Shown piece after piece: positions 1 to 8,490 of a DNA stretch of 45,028 bases. The position numbers and the translations under genes are program-made. Position 1 is the stretch's first letter, and each line of letters opens with the position of its first letter. The notes beneath the pieces are model-generated. The model was given only the letters and a program-made list of their open reading frames with translations, ran no database searches and was not told the DNA's origin. Origin of the DNA: Thermoplasmata archaeon (GTDB lineage Archaea > Thermoplasmatota > Penumbrarchaeia > JAEHCK01); contig JAEHCK010000023.1 in assembly GCA_020696345.1 (NCBI GenBank), positions 1 through 45,028 on the forward strand. The letters run 5' to 3'.

Positions 1-93
1 CATTAACATCTTGGGTTAAAGAATTATGCCTTTTCTCTATGTTTAGCGTATTTTAGAATGATGGATTGTGAATAGTGGATAATGAATAAAATT

Positions 94-150
94 GTGAGGA
101 GAGAGTACACTACGATCTTTTTCTAAAAACAATCGTTTGAGGTGTGAGGA
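94..150 (+). repeat. Dispersed repeat family A, copy 1
   Basis: A roughly 56-bp unit with conserved outer words (GTGAGG...GAGTAC at one end, CGTTTGAGGTG at the other) around a variable, weakly palindromic centre. It matches an inverted copy at 44794-44848 at about 50 of 56 positions. More divergent relatives lie at 374-424, 40064-40115 and 44458-44512. The rest of 1-480 contains only more repeats and no convincing gene. Confidence 0.75.
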
Positions 151-211
151 GACCGTTACCTTTTTGCGAAGTAGATGAGACCGAAGGTCCGAGGTAAACG
201 GTTACTGAGCA

Positions 212-288
212 GGCTCACCCCGAGTTTTGGGATGACCGTAAAACTTTTTGTGAGGGGTGAGCCAGCACAGCTCGCCGCCAAAAAGTTT
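212..288. repeat. Two interleaved perfect inverted repeats (pseudoknot-like order)
   Basis: GGCTCACCCC at 212-221 is the exact reverse complement of GGGGTGAGCC at 254-263. AAACTTTTTG at 241-250 is the exact reverse complement of CAAAAAGTTT at 279-288. The arms occur in order a-b-a'-b', so as RNA they could form an H-type pseudoknot or two mutually exclusive hairpins. The block lies between inverted family A copies at 94-150 and 374-424. Confidence 0.6.
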
Positions 289-373
289 CCGTCCTCTTCC
301 CTCTTTCCTGTCACCTATCTCCAATTATCTACCACCTATCACCTAATTTTAATCTACACATCAACATAATTTT

Positions 374-424
374 CCTCTCACCTCAAGCGAACGACCGAAG
401 GGAGTTCGCGTACTCTACCCTCAC
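374..424 (-). repeat. Dispersed repeat family A, copy 2 (inverted)
   Basis: Read on the minus strand it gives GTGAGGGTAGAGTACGCG and ends CGCTTGAGGTGAGAGG, matching the plus-strand copies at 40064 and 44458. The centre forms a hairpin with stem GCGAAC/GTTCGC. The adjacent word TTGTTGCTTGG also precedes the copy at 40064. Confidence 0.7.
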
Positions 425-480
425 CAAGCAACAATCAAGCACCTTTCGCCTACGAAGTAGTACTAACCACCATCTCCAGG

Positions 481-726
481 CTACCAACCGCCTTCGGGAT
501 CGGGGATCAATTCAAGAAGGTCGCCATCTCGAATACTTGAAGTACCAATTGTAATTTGGCCGCGGAGTACCTTTTTTCCATACCTCATCACATACGCACC
601 CGCGTCCTTCTCCCAATAACTTGCAGCACTTTCAATGGTCTCTTCAATGGTATTTTCCAGCTCCAAGTCCATCTCTACTTTATTGCCAGTATCCGCATCG
701 CGAACTGTAACTCTAATTGATGACAT
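481..726 (-). CDS. Ubiquitin-like beta-grasp protein ending Gly-Gly-Trp
   Basis: An 81-residue protein with the size and hydrophobic pattern of a ubiquitin/ThiS-type beta-grasp fold: an N-terminal beta hairpin (SSIRVTVRDADTG), an acidic helix in the middle, and a final strand LLELIPDP leading to the tail EGGW. Ubiquitin-like modifiers and sulfur carriers act through a C-terminal diglycine. Here one tryptophan follows the diglycine, so it would have to be trimmed if the protein is conjugated. The ATG is preceded by GAGGGAGA, a good ribosome-binding site. No E1, E2 or JAMM-type protease gene is visible nearby. Small non-conjugating beta-grasp families are an alternative. The fold is well supported; the modifier role is inference. 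Confidence 0.65.
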   Translation of the reverse strand: MSSIRVTVRDADTGNKVEMDLELENTIEETIESAASYWEKDAGAYVMRYGKKVLRGQITIGTSSIRDGDLLELIPDPEGGW

Positions 727-793
727 GTCTCTCCCTCAAATTGTTATTTGCGTTTAACCTTAAAGGGTTTGGAAAATAAAATATTTTCTACTA

Positions 794-834
794 AATGAGG
801 TTTGAAGTTAATACCGACTCTGGCAAACCTCATT
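794..834 (-). terminator. Hairpin downstream of the zinc-ribbon gene
   Basis: AATGAGGTTTG (794-804) and CAAACCTCATT (824-834) form a perfect 11-bp stem with a 19-nt loop, 31 nt past the minus-strand zinc-ribbon stop codon. T-rich minus-strand sequence follows. It could end that transcript or be another palindromic intergenic element. Confidence 0.4.
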
Positions 835-864
835 CAACCATCCACATGAAATATGAACGGAAAT

Positions 865-1074
865 CTAAGATTGATCTTCAATTGGTTTGATTTCGAACTC
901 ATTACCCTTGGGCTGGATAGCAATGGTTTTTTTGCAGATCGGGCACGAAAATATGGTGGCACTTTCAAACATGACCATTCCAACATTTTCTATGTCAACC
1001 TTTGCATTACAATTAGGGCAAATGATATCTGTTATCTTTTCTATGGGATCTTTTTTATTTGGGTTTATGTTCAT
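865..1074 (-). CDS. Small zinc-ribbon protein
   Basis: About 69 residues with two knuckles, CPNC near residue 19 and CPIC near residue 44, spaced as in a single treble-clef/zinc-ribbon domain. The tail is acidic and there is no other domain. Such proteins often bind nucleic acid or join larger complexes, but nothing here fixes a role. I use the ATG at 1074, preceded by GGGG at suitable spacing, rather than the in-frame TTG four codons upstream. It is encoded downstream of rad50 on the same strand, but a repeat of over 130 bp separates them, so a shared transcript is uncertain. Confidence 0.65.
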   Translation of the reverse strand: MNINPNKKDPIEKITDIICPNCNAKVDIENVGMVMFESATIFSCPICKKTIAIQPKGNEFEIKPIEDQS

Positions 1075-1171
1075 ATAACGCCCCAATCGAGTATAAGTTC
1101 TTTAGTAGATTAATTCGAAAGTATAATAATTTAATCCGATGAAATAATAAATAGGGTCAAATTCCAATAAT

Positions 1172-1303
1172 CAAGCACCAATAATCAAATAATAACCAAT
1201 AACCAATGACCGAATTTTCAAAACATAGATCAAATAACGTTTGAATTATTGAAATTTTGGCAATTGGAGCTTATTTGGTTATTGTTATTTGGAGCTTGGA
1301 ATT
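1172..1303 (+). repeat. 132-bp repeat B, inverted copy at 43228-43359
   Basis: An AT-rich block made of words such as ACCAATAACCAATGACCG and AAATAACGTTTGAATTATTG. The reverse complement of 43228-43359 aligns over the full 132 bp with about eight mismatches. It is low in complexity but far too long and ordered for chance similarity. It lies between rad50 and the zinc-ribbon gene. Confidence 0.85.
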
Positions 1304-1322
1304 TAATACAGCATTATTTCAT

Positions 1323-3746
1323 TTACCCCATCACCCTTATACCACTGGTTCCATCCTCATTCTCGATCACCTCTATGTTATACTCGATATAATCCTTGAC
1401 ATCTTCGATATGAGTTATAAGCACAATTTGTCTGAATTTATTGGATAACCCGTTCAATGTCTGCATCAAATTGCGTTTCCTATTGGCATCCTGCGACCCG
1501 AATATCTCATCTAATATTACAAAGTTCGTGCCCGCGGTGCCAGTTTGTGTAGTGATCACCTGCGAGATGGCAAGGCGCAGACACAGGTTTGCCAGGTCCT
1601 CCTCACCTCCCGAAAACCGCTCCAGATGGTATTCCTGACCGTTATCATAGATCAGCACATCATAATTCTCGTTCACCTCCAGCCTGTTATATCTTCCGTC
1701 TGTGAGCTCCCGGAACAGCTCGGATGCAAATTGGGTCAGCGCCGGTGCAATGCGCGAAATCATATAATTTCTGAACTTGTTGAACAGCTCGTCCAGTTTA
1801 TTTAGGTATATCAACTCATCCTCGTACACGTTCACCTTTTCCGTTTGTGCCTGGTATCGCTCGATGTCCTTGGAGCGTGCTTGGACATCCTTCTGGTGCA
1901 GCCGCAGCTCGTTCTTTTTCTCCATTAGTTGCAACTCGGCTGCCTTTAGCTTCTTAACTACCTTGTCGTAGTTAGCCTCGGTCTGCTTCAAAACATCCTT
2001 ATCGAATCCAAGCACAGCACTCTGTTCCTCCAGTATCGCTACCTGCTGCTGCAGTGCTTTCGCCTCTTTTTGAATCTCACCCAGCTCTTTCTCTGTCTTG
2101 GGAATGGCCTCCACCTGCTCGGTGAGGCTAATAAAACGCTCGTGATCTTTTTCCAGTGATAGGTACCTGCTCTTCAGTACTTTGAACTCCTCAGGGTCGA
2201 ATTTCAGTGCCTTATATTTTACTAGCCCCCCCTCTAGCTTCTGCCTTTTACCATGCAAATCCGAAAGCACGCTTTTGGCACTGCTCACGACCTCGCCTGC
2301 ACGCGCACGATCTGCCACTCGCTGGTTCAAATATAACTCGCGTTTTTTCAGTGCCTCCAACCGTTTCTGCGTGTCAGCAACTGCCGCTTTCGCCTCGCCT
2401 TCTGTTTTGATCAATTTCTCCAGCTGCGACGAGGCCTCGGACATTTCTGTTTGGAACTTATCCTCAAGAAACTTGTACTGTTCATTCAACTGCCGCTCGC
2501 ACATGGGGCACTCCGAGTCCGGACCAAGATCCTTGATACTCTTCAGCCTATCTTTGAACTTCTTGATCTCGGATGTAACCATATTCTGTTGTGACTTCAA
2601 CTCTGAAAGGCTTTTATTTTTCTCCACGAGCTCTTTACCCACTAGTTCCATGGTCTCCCTGGATTCTCCGAGATCTTTATCCAGCGTTTCGAACCTTTTC
2701 AGATCCTTTTCACCCTTATGCAGTTCTTTTTTATATTTTAAAATCTCCTTGTCCAAGGTCTGCAGCTGCTCGCGCAACTCGTCAGCGCGTATAAAGTGTG
2801 CCTGTGCTTCTTCAAGTGCTGTTTTGCTTTTTTTCAGCGTCTCCCACTCGGTCTTATCGAACTCAAGCTTTGCCAGTTTCTGCTGCAGCTTACCAAGCTC
2901 CTCCAGGGTCTTTACCACCCGACGCTGCTGTTGATCGGTACCATCAAGTTTGGTTTTACACTCGGTTAGCTTCGTGTCAAGTTTGATATTGTCCTCGTGC
3001 AGCTTTCTCTGTTCATCACGCACTCTGCCGAGTTCGTGCACCTGTTTTTCGATAGCGGCTTTCTGTTTTTCCATTTCCAGAATTTCATTGGAGATCGTTT
3101 TGATGTTTGCCTCATACTCCTTGATCTGCTTGTGTGCCGAATCGATCTTCAGTGTTCCATCGGGTTCGGTGAGCATCGCCCGAACCTCGGCCAACCGCGA
3201 TTTTAGCTCCCGCGCCCTACCACGCATAGAGGCAATGGCTTTGTCTATCGAATCTATATTCAGCATTCTCAATATGAGCCTTTTACGCTTACTGGGATCT
3301 AATGCTGACATTGCATTGAGCTCTCGTTGTTTGGTGAATACGGAAGTATAGAATGCCTGGTAATCCATACCAAGCAGCTGCTCGATGAACGCAGTCACCG
3401 ACTTTGTCGATGTGGCTGCAGATTTATTGTTAACCAGCACCTCTGCGGACGTGGTGAAATTCTTGCCCTTCATCACCCTGGAAACTTGATATTTATCGCC
3501 ATCAAGCTCAAAGGCCAGTTTCACAGCACAAGTATCGCCAGGTGCAGCGTCGGAGCGCTTCAGGTCATCCTTGCTGGTACGCACGATACGGGTCTCGTTA
3601 CCGTACATGACCCAGGCAATGGCCTCGATGATCGTGGACTTGCCGACTCCATTGGGGCCCATGATGCCCACTACACCATCCGGGAACTCTATAAAAGCCT
3701 GCTTGAACTTACGGTAATTGGTTAGCTCCAAACTTTTTAATCTCAA
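1323..3746 (-). CDS. rad50: DNA double-strand break repair ATPase Rad50
   Basis: An SMC-like ATPase that pairs with Mre11 to tether and process DNA ends. The N-terminal lobe has Walker A GPNGVGKS at residues 30-37. Two long coiled-coil arms follow, joined by a zinc hook CPMC near residue 412. The C-terminal lobe has signature FSGGEEDLANL near 710 and Walker B FVILDEIFGSQD near 745. At 807 residues it is slightly short for archaeal Rad50, consistent with shorter coils. The start is TTG, chosen because GGTGA lies four bases upstream and the protein then begins with the expected MRLKSLELTNYRKF. It follows mre11 by 35 bp and is the last clear member of the repair operon. Confidence 0.97.
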   Translation of the reverse strand: MRLKSLELTNYRKFKQAFIEFPDGVVGIMGPNGVGKSTIIEAIAWVMYGNETRIVRTSKDDLKRSDAAPGDTCAVKLAFELDGDKYQVSRVMKGKNFTTSAEVLVNNKSAATSTKSVTAFIEQLLGMDYQAFYTSVFTKQRELNAMSALDPSKRKRLILRMLNIDSIDKAIASMRGRARELKSRLAEVRAMLTEPDGTLKIDSAHKQIKEYEANIKTISNEILEMEKQKAAIEKQVHELGRVRDEQRKLHEDNIKLDTKLTECKTKLDGTDQQQRRVVKTLEELGKLQQKLAKLEFDKTEWETLKKSKTALEEAQAHFIRADELREQLQTLDKEILKYKKELHKGEKDLKRFETLDKDLGESRETMELVGKELVEKNKSLSELKSQQNMVTSEIKKFKDRLKSIKDLGPDSECPMCERQLNEQYKFLEDKFQTEMSEASSQLEKLIKTEGEAKAAVADTQKRLEALKKRELYLNQRVADRARAGEVVSSAKSVLSDLHGKRQKLEGGLVKYKALKFDPEEFKVLKSRYLSLEKDHERFISLTEQVEAIPKTEKELGEIQKEAKALQQQVAILEEQSAVLGFDKDVLKQTEANYDKVVKKLKAAELQLMEKKNELRLHQKDVQARSKDIERYQAQTEKVNVYEDELIYLNKLDELFNKFRNYMISRIAPALTQFASELFRELTDGRYNRLEVNENYDVLIYDNGQEYHLERFSGGEEDLANLCLRLAISQVITTQTGTAGTNFVILDEIFGSQDANRKRNLMQTLNGLSNKFRQIVLITHIEDVKDYIEYNIEVIENEDGTSGIRVMG

Positions 3747-3781
3747 AATGTCACCTTTGTTACCTTATAATTTCATTTGAC

Positions 3782-4954
3782 CTAATTCATACCTTCTTTT
3801 TCACCTATGAGAAACTCAAGACCCAGTTTATATAACCGATCCTTGTCAAGATCCTCCACGGCCTCATTTTCCATGAACCCTTTGAACTCGGTGCCGAGTA
3901 ATTCAAACTTGATACTTGGTGCTTGCACCGATTCGGAATCCTTCGTGACCTGGTATTTGATCTCAAAATGCAGCGCCTCGGAAGTGAGCTTGCGAAACTG
4001 GTTGAAATCAAGTGTTTTGTAGATGTCCACAGGCAGGTTCAATACCTTCAACCGGATGATCTTGTTCACGGGATCTACACTATTCAGACGGTCCAGTATC
4101 TCATTTGAAATTTCGTATCTGTCAATTGAGATGCAATCGATGGCAGGCAGATCGATCATTGGTCTGGTTGGTAGGCCCCGGAATACGGGCTGGGGGTAGA
4201 AGATCTCGTGATCCTCAGGGCCAGATTCGGAATCGTTCCCAAACTCCAATTCAACATATCCCTTATCCTTGTGCACTGCTTCAAGAAAGTTCAAACGTTC
4301 AATGGAACCGGAATAATATGCGTTCTCTTCAACCTTGACAAATTCGTGGTAATGGCCAAGAGCAATATAATTGAAACCGGTTTTCAAATATCCACTCTTC
4401 ACTTCCTGTTCATTGAACTCGCTTGACTTGAATATGTTCACACCCACCACTGCGGCGTGCAGCATGGCTATGTTATATTTCACACTTGTGTTGGGTTTCA
4501 GGCTCTCCAACGCGTTTTGTAGGTTTTCGGCATTGGTGCAGTGAGGCACAGCATGTACATCCAGGTTCAGGTGTGGAAAGGCCAGACATTCATACTTGTT
4601 CTTATAGACGGGATACACGTTTTCCAGATGCTCGAACAGTCTGAACACGCTTCCGGTCTCGCGCAGCCGCGGTGTTGAATGGTTGCCTGCAATTATCACG
4701 ATGGGGATAGCCGCTTTTGACAATCGCAGCAGCTGGTCCATGGCGATTGAGATGGCACGATTGGTGGGACGTACGGAATCGAAAAAATCACCCGAGTGCA
4801 AGATCAGATCGGGTTTTTGTTCGATAGCAATGTCGATGAACTGTGTAAATGCGTTATAGAGGTCTACTTCACGCTGATTCAAGCTAGATTCAGGGTCAAG
4901 CTTGTTGTATGCTGAGAAACCGAGGTGGGTATCGGCGATGTGAAATATTTTCAT
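3782..4954 (-). CDS. mre11: DNA double-strand break repair nuclease Mre11
   Basis: A manganese-dependent phosphoesterase, the nuclease of the Mre11-Rad50 complex. All family motifs are present: DTH (D8, H10), SGDFFD (D56), GNHS (N91, H92), H166, and GHYH (H201, H203). The C-terminal part forms the capping and Rad50-binding region. Length (390 aa) is normal. AGGAG lies just before the ATG. In order of transcription it follows herA, with an S23-type gene inserted between them, and precedes rad50. The inserted gene's left repeat arm ends close upstream of the mre11 ribosome-binding site. Confidence 0.97.
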   Translation of the reverse strand: MKIFHIADTHLGFSAYNKLDPESSLNQREVDLYNAFTQFIDIAIEQKPDLILHSGDFFDSVRPTNRAISIAMDQLLRLSKAAIPIVIIAGNHSTPRLRETGSVFRLFEHLENVYPVYKNKYECLAFPHLNLDVHAVPHCTNAENLQNALESLKPNTSVKYNIAMLHAAVVGVNIFKSSEFNEQEVKSGYLKTGFNYIALGHYHEFVKVEENAYYSGSIERLNFLEAVHKDKGYVELEFGNDSESGPEDHEIFYPQPVFRGLPTRPMIDLPAIDCISIDRYEISNEILDRLNSVDPVNKIIRLKVLNLPVDIYKTLDFNQFRKLTSEALHFEIKYQVTKDSESVQAPSIKFELLGTEFKGFMENEAVEDLDKDRLYKLGLEFLIGEKEGMN

Positions 4955-4977
4955 GATTTGCTCCTAGTTAGTTGATA

Positions 4978-5456
4978 AATAATATTGTTGGGGAAATTGA
5001 AAATTGAAGATTGAAAATTTTAAAAGTAAAAATTAGGTTTTACTTTTAGCTGTAATTACTGACCTCGCTACCATATTAATTAGCTGATTGTTCTCTATGA
5101 TAAGATTATCAATATTCTTATTTTTTAAAATTTTTGATTTTTGAATAAGCCTTAACCAATATAATGACTCAAGAAGTTCTTTAAAGACAATATGGAGTTT
5201 GTGTATGAAATCTGCCTTACTTTCTGCACCACATGTTTCTTCATAATTTGCACCAGCAGAGGTACTTGATCGTAATAATTGTTTAGCAATATTTCGACCA
5301 ATCATGGTTTTATTCAAATCACTAATTACTTTAATAATCTCTACACCATAATCTAAAAGCCTTTCTGAAATTAAATTTTGTTTCTTTTCCATTTTCACTT
5401 CTCCATTCTTCAATTTTCATTCTTCATTATTCAATTTTCAATTCTTACATTATTAT
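4978..5456 (-). mobile_element. IVS-like element: S23 gene between inverted-repeat arms
   Basis: The four-helix-bundle gene at 5033-5392 is bracketed by imperfect inverted arms. The left arm (about 4978-5020) contains AATTGAAAATTGAA. The right arm (about 5411-5456) is its reverse complement with a few mismatches, including the outer word AATAAT(A)TTGT. The right arm begins almost at the herA stop and the left arm ends just before the mre11 ribosome-binding site. A transcript could fold into a long stem with the ORF in the loop, as in 23S rRNA intervening sequences. No recombinase and no target-site duplication is obvious; mobility is inferred. Confidence 0.55.
5033..5392 (-). CDS. Four-helix-bundle protein, S23/IVS family
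   Basis: About 119 residues, all helical, with the family hallmarks: an N-terminal helix ending in a run of Ile/Val, the segment IAKQLLRSSTSAGANYEE, and a third helix rich in HKLHIVFKELLES. The family was first described as the protein encoded in intervening sequences of bacterial 23S rRNA; related bundles act with diversity-generating retroelements. Its biochemical function is unknown. I start at the second Met (5392) because GGAG and GTGA lie just upstream; an in-frame ATG seven codons earlier is less well supplied. It sits inside the repair operon but is not a known member. Flanking inverted repeats suggest it came in as a unit. Confidence 0.8.
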   Translation of the reverse strand: MEKKQNLISERLLDYGVEIIKVISDLNKTMIGRNIAKQLLRSSTSAGANYEETCGAESKADFIHKLHIVFKELLESLYWLRLIQKSKILKNKNIDNLIIENNQLINMVARSVITAKSKT

Positions 5457-5461
5457 TTCAT

Positions 5462-7093
5462 TTAGAAGAAATCCTCATCAGTTTTACCTTCAACAATCTT
5501 AACATCATTATTCGGATCATCATCATCACCACCAGAGGTAATTTCTCCTACCTCTGCGGACGTCATTGTCTCTAAGTATTCTTCATACAAATGTATCTTA
5601 ACAGGGATCGCAAACGGCGTGAACGGCGACGTGATCAGCGCCTCGCCGGGCATGAGCATCTGGATCTCGTTATTCAACTGCGAAATGTCCTGCTTGGCCG
5701 AATCGCGCAGCACGTTGCGGTCGCCGCGGTCTGCCAGGCCAAGAACGAATAGAGTATTGAACTGTGATAGTATTTCCTCGTCGATCAATTTAGGCTGCTG
5801 CGAGATCGCGCAAATGCCTGTTTTGAACTTCCTTCCTTCGCGTGCGATGGTGGCAAAGATGTTGTTTCTTCCACCGGGCGCAACATTGCTTAACACACGC
5901 TGTGCTTCTTCAAGAGTGATAAGAAAATTTGGCAACTTTTTAAACTCGTCCGGATCACCAAATGCACGTTTATTATTGGCAAATACCGCCCGGGCCAGAA
6001 CTATGCTGACCAATAACTCCTCGGACTCACCCATATTTGAGGTATCGACGAGCACAACTTTACCATTGGATAACGATTCATAAACACGATCGGTTATGGA
6101 TATGGTTCTATCTTTTGTTATCATCTGAGTTTTGAACAGGTTCATCAACCGCCGTTTGATAACACCCACGGTGCTTTCGAATGTACCTTCAAGCTCTACT
6201 ACCAGATCATCGATTTCTGTCTCTAAAAAGGCCATTAACCAGTTCTCGTGGAATACACGTCTTGCCGAGTTGAAAGCGTCACGCTGTGCACCGGAGAAAT
6301 CGTATAGCTGCATCAGGTCTTCAATTTCGATCTCCTGGGCGCTGATCTTGATCTTATTGTATCCGCTCACAGCGCCGCGAAGGTTACGTGTAGAATAGAC
6401 CACCAGTCGCTCCTTTGCCAAAGGATGATGGTTCAGCCCGCGCAGCTCGGCCTTGCCGCCGTCGAAATATTCACCGTGCGGGTCCAAGATCAACAGACCG
6501 CCCATGCCAGATTCCATGACGCCCACCGCCAGCCGTTTCATGAGGTTGCTCTTGCCCATACCAGTGGTGGCGAAGATGCCGACATGGGACGGGAAATCTG
6601 ACCCACGGATGCCAACATTGAACGGCACGATCTCCTCGCCGCTGCGCAGATCTCCAACAATGATATCTCCCATATATTGGCGCAGGACCGAATAATCCTC
6701 TTCGCGTGTTTTTCGTATGCGCGAGAAATGCGGTGGTATGGTTTTGGGTTTACGGAACTCGTTGCCGTTCACAATATATCCAAGAGGGGCGCAGACACCC
6801 ACCTTGAACAAACGCCTATCCTTATCATACAGTTCAAAATCGTGGTTACCCCGTTCCATGACAAGCATGTTCCCGGCCGTACGTTCGGGCCAGTCTGAAC
6901 TGTTCGCCTCGGCGCCGTACTCGATGTCAAAGACACGCAGCATGAATTTTCTGTCGTTCTCGTCGTTCTCGGCCATGAGGATCTCGCCAAGAAACACGTC
7001 CTGTTCGTACGGTGTACGGTACCGCAGCTCGGTCACATTTTTGCCGATAATACGCCCGGTAAAAGCGTTCTGTATATTTTCTAAGTCAGACAT
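5462..7093 (-). CDS. herA: HerA bipolar DNA translocase/helicase
   Basis: A hexameric FtsK/VirB4-like ATPase that drives resection with NurA. An N-terminal HAS barrel (about residues 10-110) carries GRIIG and PLGYIVNG. The RecA-like core has Walker A ATTGMGKS near 175-182, Walker B LLILDPHGEY near 200-209, the conserved LITLEEAQRVL near 390, and SQQPKLIDEEILSQ with its downstream arginine-rich segment. The tail is acidic (GGDDDDPNNDVKIVEGKTDED). Length is typical. I use the ATG at 7093, which has GGTGA five bases upstream, rather than the GTG three codons earlier. That ribosome-binding site begins immediately after the nurA stop, so the two genes are probably translationally coupled. Confidence 0.96.
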   Translation of the reverse strand: MSDLENIQNAFTGRIIGKNVTELRYRTPYEQDVFLGEILMAENDENDRKFMLRVFDIEYGAEANSSDWPERTAGNMLVMERGNHDFELYDKDRRLFKVGVCAPLGYIVNGNEFRKPKTIPPHFSRIRKTREEDYSVLRQYMGDIIVGDLRSGEEIVPFNVGIRGSDFPSHVGIFATTGMGKSNLMKRLAVGVMESGMGGLLILDPHGEYFDGGKAELRGLNHHPLAKERLVVYSTRNLRGAVSGYNKIKISAQEIEIEDLMQLYDFSGAQRDAFNSARRVFHENWLMAFLETEIDDLVVELEGTFESTVGVIKRRLMNLFKTQMITKDRTISITDRVYESLSNGKVVLVDTSNMGESEELLVSIVLARAVFANNKRAFGDPDEFKKLPNFLITLEEAQRVLSNVAPGGRNNIFATIAREGRKFKTGICAISQQPKLIDEEILSQFNTLFVLGLADRGDRNVLRDSAKQDISQLNNEIQMLMPGEALITSPFTPFAIPVKIHLYEEYLETMTSAEVGEITSGGDDDDPNNDVKIVEGKTDEDFF

Positions 7094-7103
7094 GTTTATC
7101 ACC

Positions 7104-8147
7104 TTAACGATTCTTATCCAATATATCGTGGAAATTCAAAAACAGGCCATCCCAGCTATTATGGGGCACCCCATGTTCGAGTGCGAGCGCCTCAAGTCGG
7201 TAAGACACATCATCAATAAGTGCGCGATTAACGACCACTTGATTGTGTATATGTGCCAACGGATATGGGTAGCCCAGATATGTAGCATCCGAACAGTATT
7301 GCGCGATCTTGCCGAAGACCTCGCCAGGTGACACATCATCAAGCCTGTTAATATCTGTTCTGAACACGAAAACCGATTTGGGGTGATACTTGACGATATA
7401 CCGTTTGCCGAACAATTGGCTGTGCCCGCCTTCATCTGGTATCTCACAGAACCAGGTCTGATCCGTACCAAACAGCTCATCGCCTTTTTTCTTGACAAAG
7501 TGTAGTAATGGTGCATGTTTGAATCGAAGGGTACAGCGTTTGCTGATGCCGACGAAGTGGATGCCCTTTTCCAGTGCGCGGTTCATTATACGCTGGAACA
7601 GTATATCCAGTTTATGAATGGATGCCTTCAGCGAGCCGTCCATGAGTATGATGTCACCAGGGTCCAGGTTGTCGAACAGGTCCTGGGTTACTGACCATTC
7701 CTCGAATGTGCGCAGCCGCTGCAGCACCAGTGCGAGTTCGCGCGGGAACTGTTTCGGCGGCTCACCGATCAGGCTTTCAAAGATCTCCGAATATATCTCT
7801 TTTCTATTACCGAACGAGATGGACCGTACCTTAAGGGTAGGTTGCGGACCATTTGTTAAAAGGTCATTGCCGTGGAAAATGAGCGAGCCTGCCCGGTATG
7901 CGCCAACTATGAATGACCCGCCGTTCATGACACGCTGTGACCCACCGTCAACTGCGGCAAGTTTGAAGGTGTCGCCGGCGGGCTCGAATTTTTGGAACGA
8001 CTCTTTGGTTATGGCGTTTTTGATCGTGATGGATGTCATTTCATCGGAATCGCTCTCGTCTATTATCGACTCGGCATCTTCGGTCAAGAGTTCTTTAATA
8101 AATGAAACTGTGCCTTTCAACTGCTCGTTCAGGTTCTGGTCTATCAT
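7104..8147 (-). CDS. nurA: NurA 5'-3' nuclease
   Basis: An RNase H-like nuclease that degrades the 5' strand at DNA ends with HerA. The family motifs are visible: AAVDGGS with catalytic D67, DIILMDGSL with D170, the GISK segment at 200-203, and the C-terminal YPYPLAHIHNQVVVNRA. Length (347 aa) is normal. It is the first gene of the minus-strand repair cluster, followed at once by herA. There is no strong ribosome-binding site before the ATG, but a TATA-like element lies about 40 bp upstream, consistent with a short leader. Confidence 0.95.
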   Translation of the reverse strand: MIDQNLNEQLKGTVSFIKELLTEDAESIIDESDSDEMTSITIKNAITKESFQKFEPAGDTFKLAAVDGGSQRVMNGGSFIVGAYRAGSLIFHGNDLLTNGPQPTLKVRSISFGNRKEIYSEIFESLIGEPPKQFPRELALVLQRLRTFEEWSVTQDLFDNLDPGDIILMDGSLKASIHKLDILFQRIMNRALEKGIHFVGISKRCTLRFKHAPLLHFVKKKGDELFGTDQTWFCEIPDEGGHSQLFGKRYIVKYHPKSVFVFRTDINRLDDVSPGEVFGKIAQYCSDATYLGYPYPLAHIHNQVVVNRALIDDVSYRLEALALEHGVPHNSWDGLFLNFHDILDKNR

Positions 8148-8183
8148 GGTTGTTAAAACCCCGGTGGTTGAATAGGTTTGGGG

Positions 8184-8199
8184 TTTATTAAAGATTTAT
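8184..8199 (-). promoter_or_regulatory. TATA-like promoter of the nurA-herA-mre11-rad50 cluster
   Basis: On the minus strand the sequence reads CATAAATCTTTAATAAAC, an AT-rich box about 40 bp before the nurA ATG. Archaeal TATA boxes lie about 26 bp before the start site, giving a leader of under 20 nt. No purine-rich BRE is clearly seen. Confidence 0.4.
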
Positions 8200-8214
8200 G
8201 GGAGAAGGGTGAAT

Positions 8215-8365
8215 GTAAAATTACTGATGAGGGTAAATCCCAATAAGTACCAATACTACCAAACCCCAAGTAAATCCAAATGGCAAAATCCCAAGAACAT
8301 CCCAATACTACCAAGAACGGGTTTGGAGCTTGTTTGGAATTTGGTGCTTGAGATTTATATTTTAT
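8215..8365. repeat. Low-complexity intergenic repeat family C
   Basis: Degenerate copies of words such as AAATCCCAA, CCAATACTACCAA and TTTGGAATTTGGTGCTTG. The same vocabulary recurs at 14757-14815, 40131-40188 and 44645-44700. No coding potential is seen. Similar spacer repeats are widespread in prokaryotic genomes, so this is a family assignment rather than a specific homology. Confidence 0.55.
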
Positions 8366-8371
8366 TATTTT

Positions 8372-8484
8372 GGCCTTGACGCTAAACTCAACATTCCATA
8401 GGAAATCAAGGTCGCCATATGTTTGGCCAGTATCTAATTAATATCTCTATTTATTAACTTGATTTGGAGTTTAGCGTCAGAGCC
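8372..8484. repeat. Inverted repeat upstream of the beta-helix gene
   Basis: TGACGCTAAACTC at 8377-8389 is the exact reverse complement of GAGTTTAGCGTCA at 8467-8479. The pairing extends outward through a G-T pair and GGC/GCC. The right arm ends just before the TATA-like box of the 8531 gene, so it could be an operator or another palindromic element. Confidence 0.6.
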
Positions 8485-8490
8485 TATTTT

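Noticed and set aside
175..369. 64-aa ORF near the window start
   Set aside because: It is made entirely of inverted repeats and Pyr-rich sequence, with no start signals.
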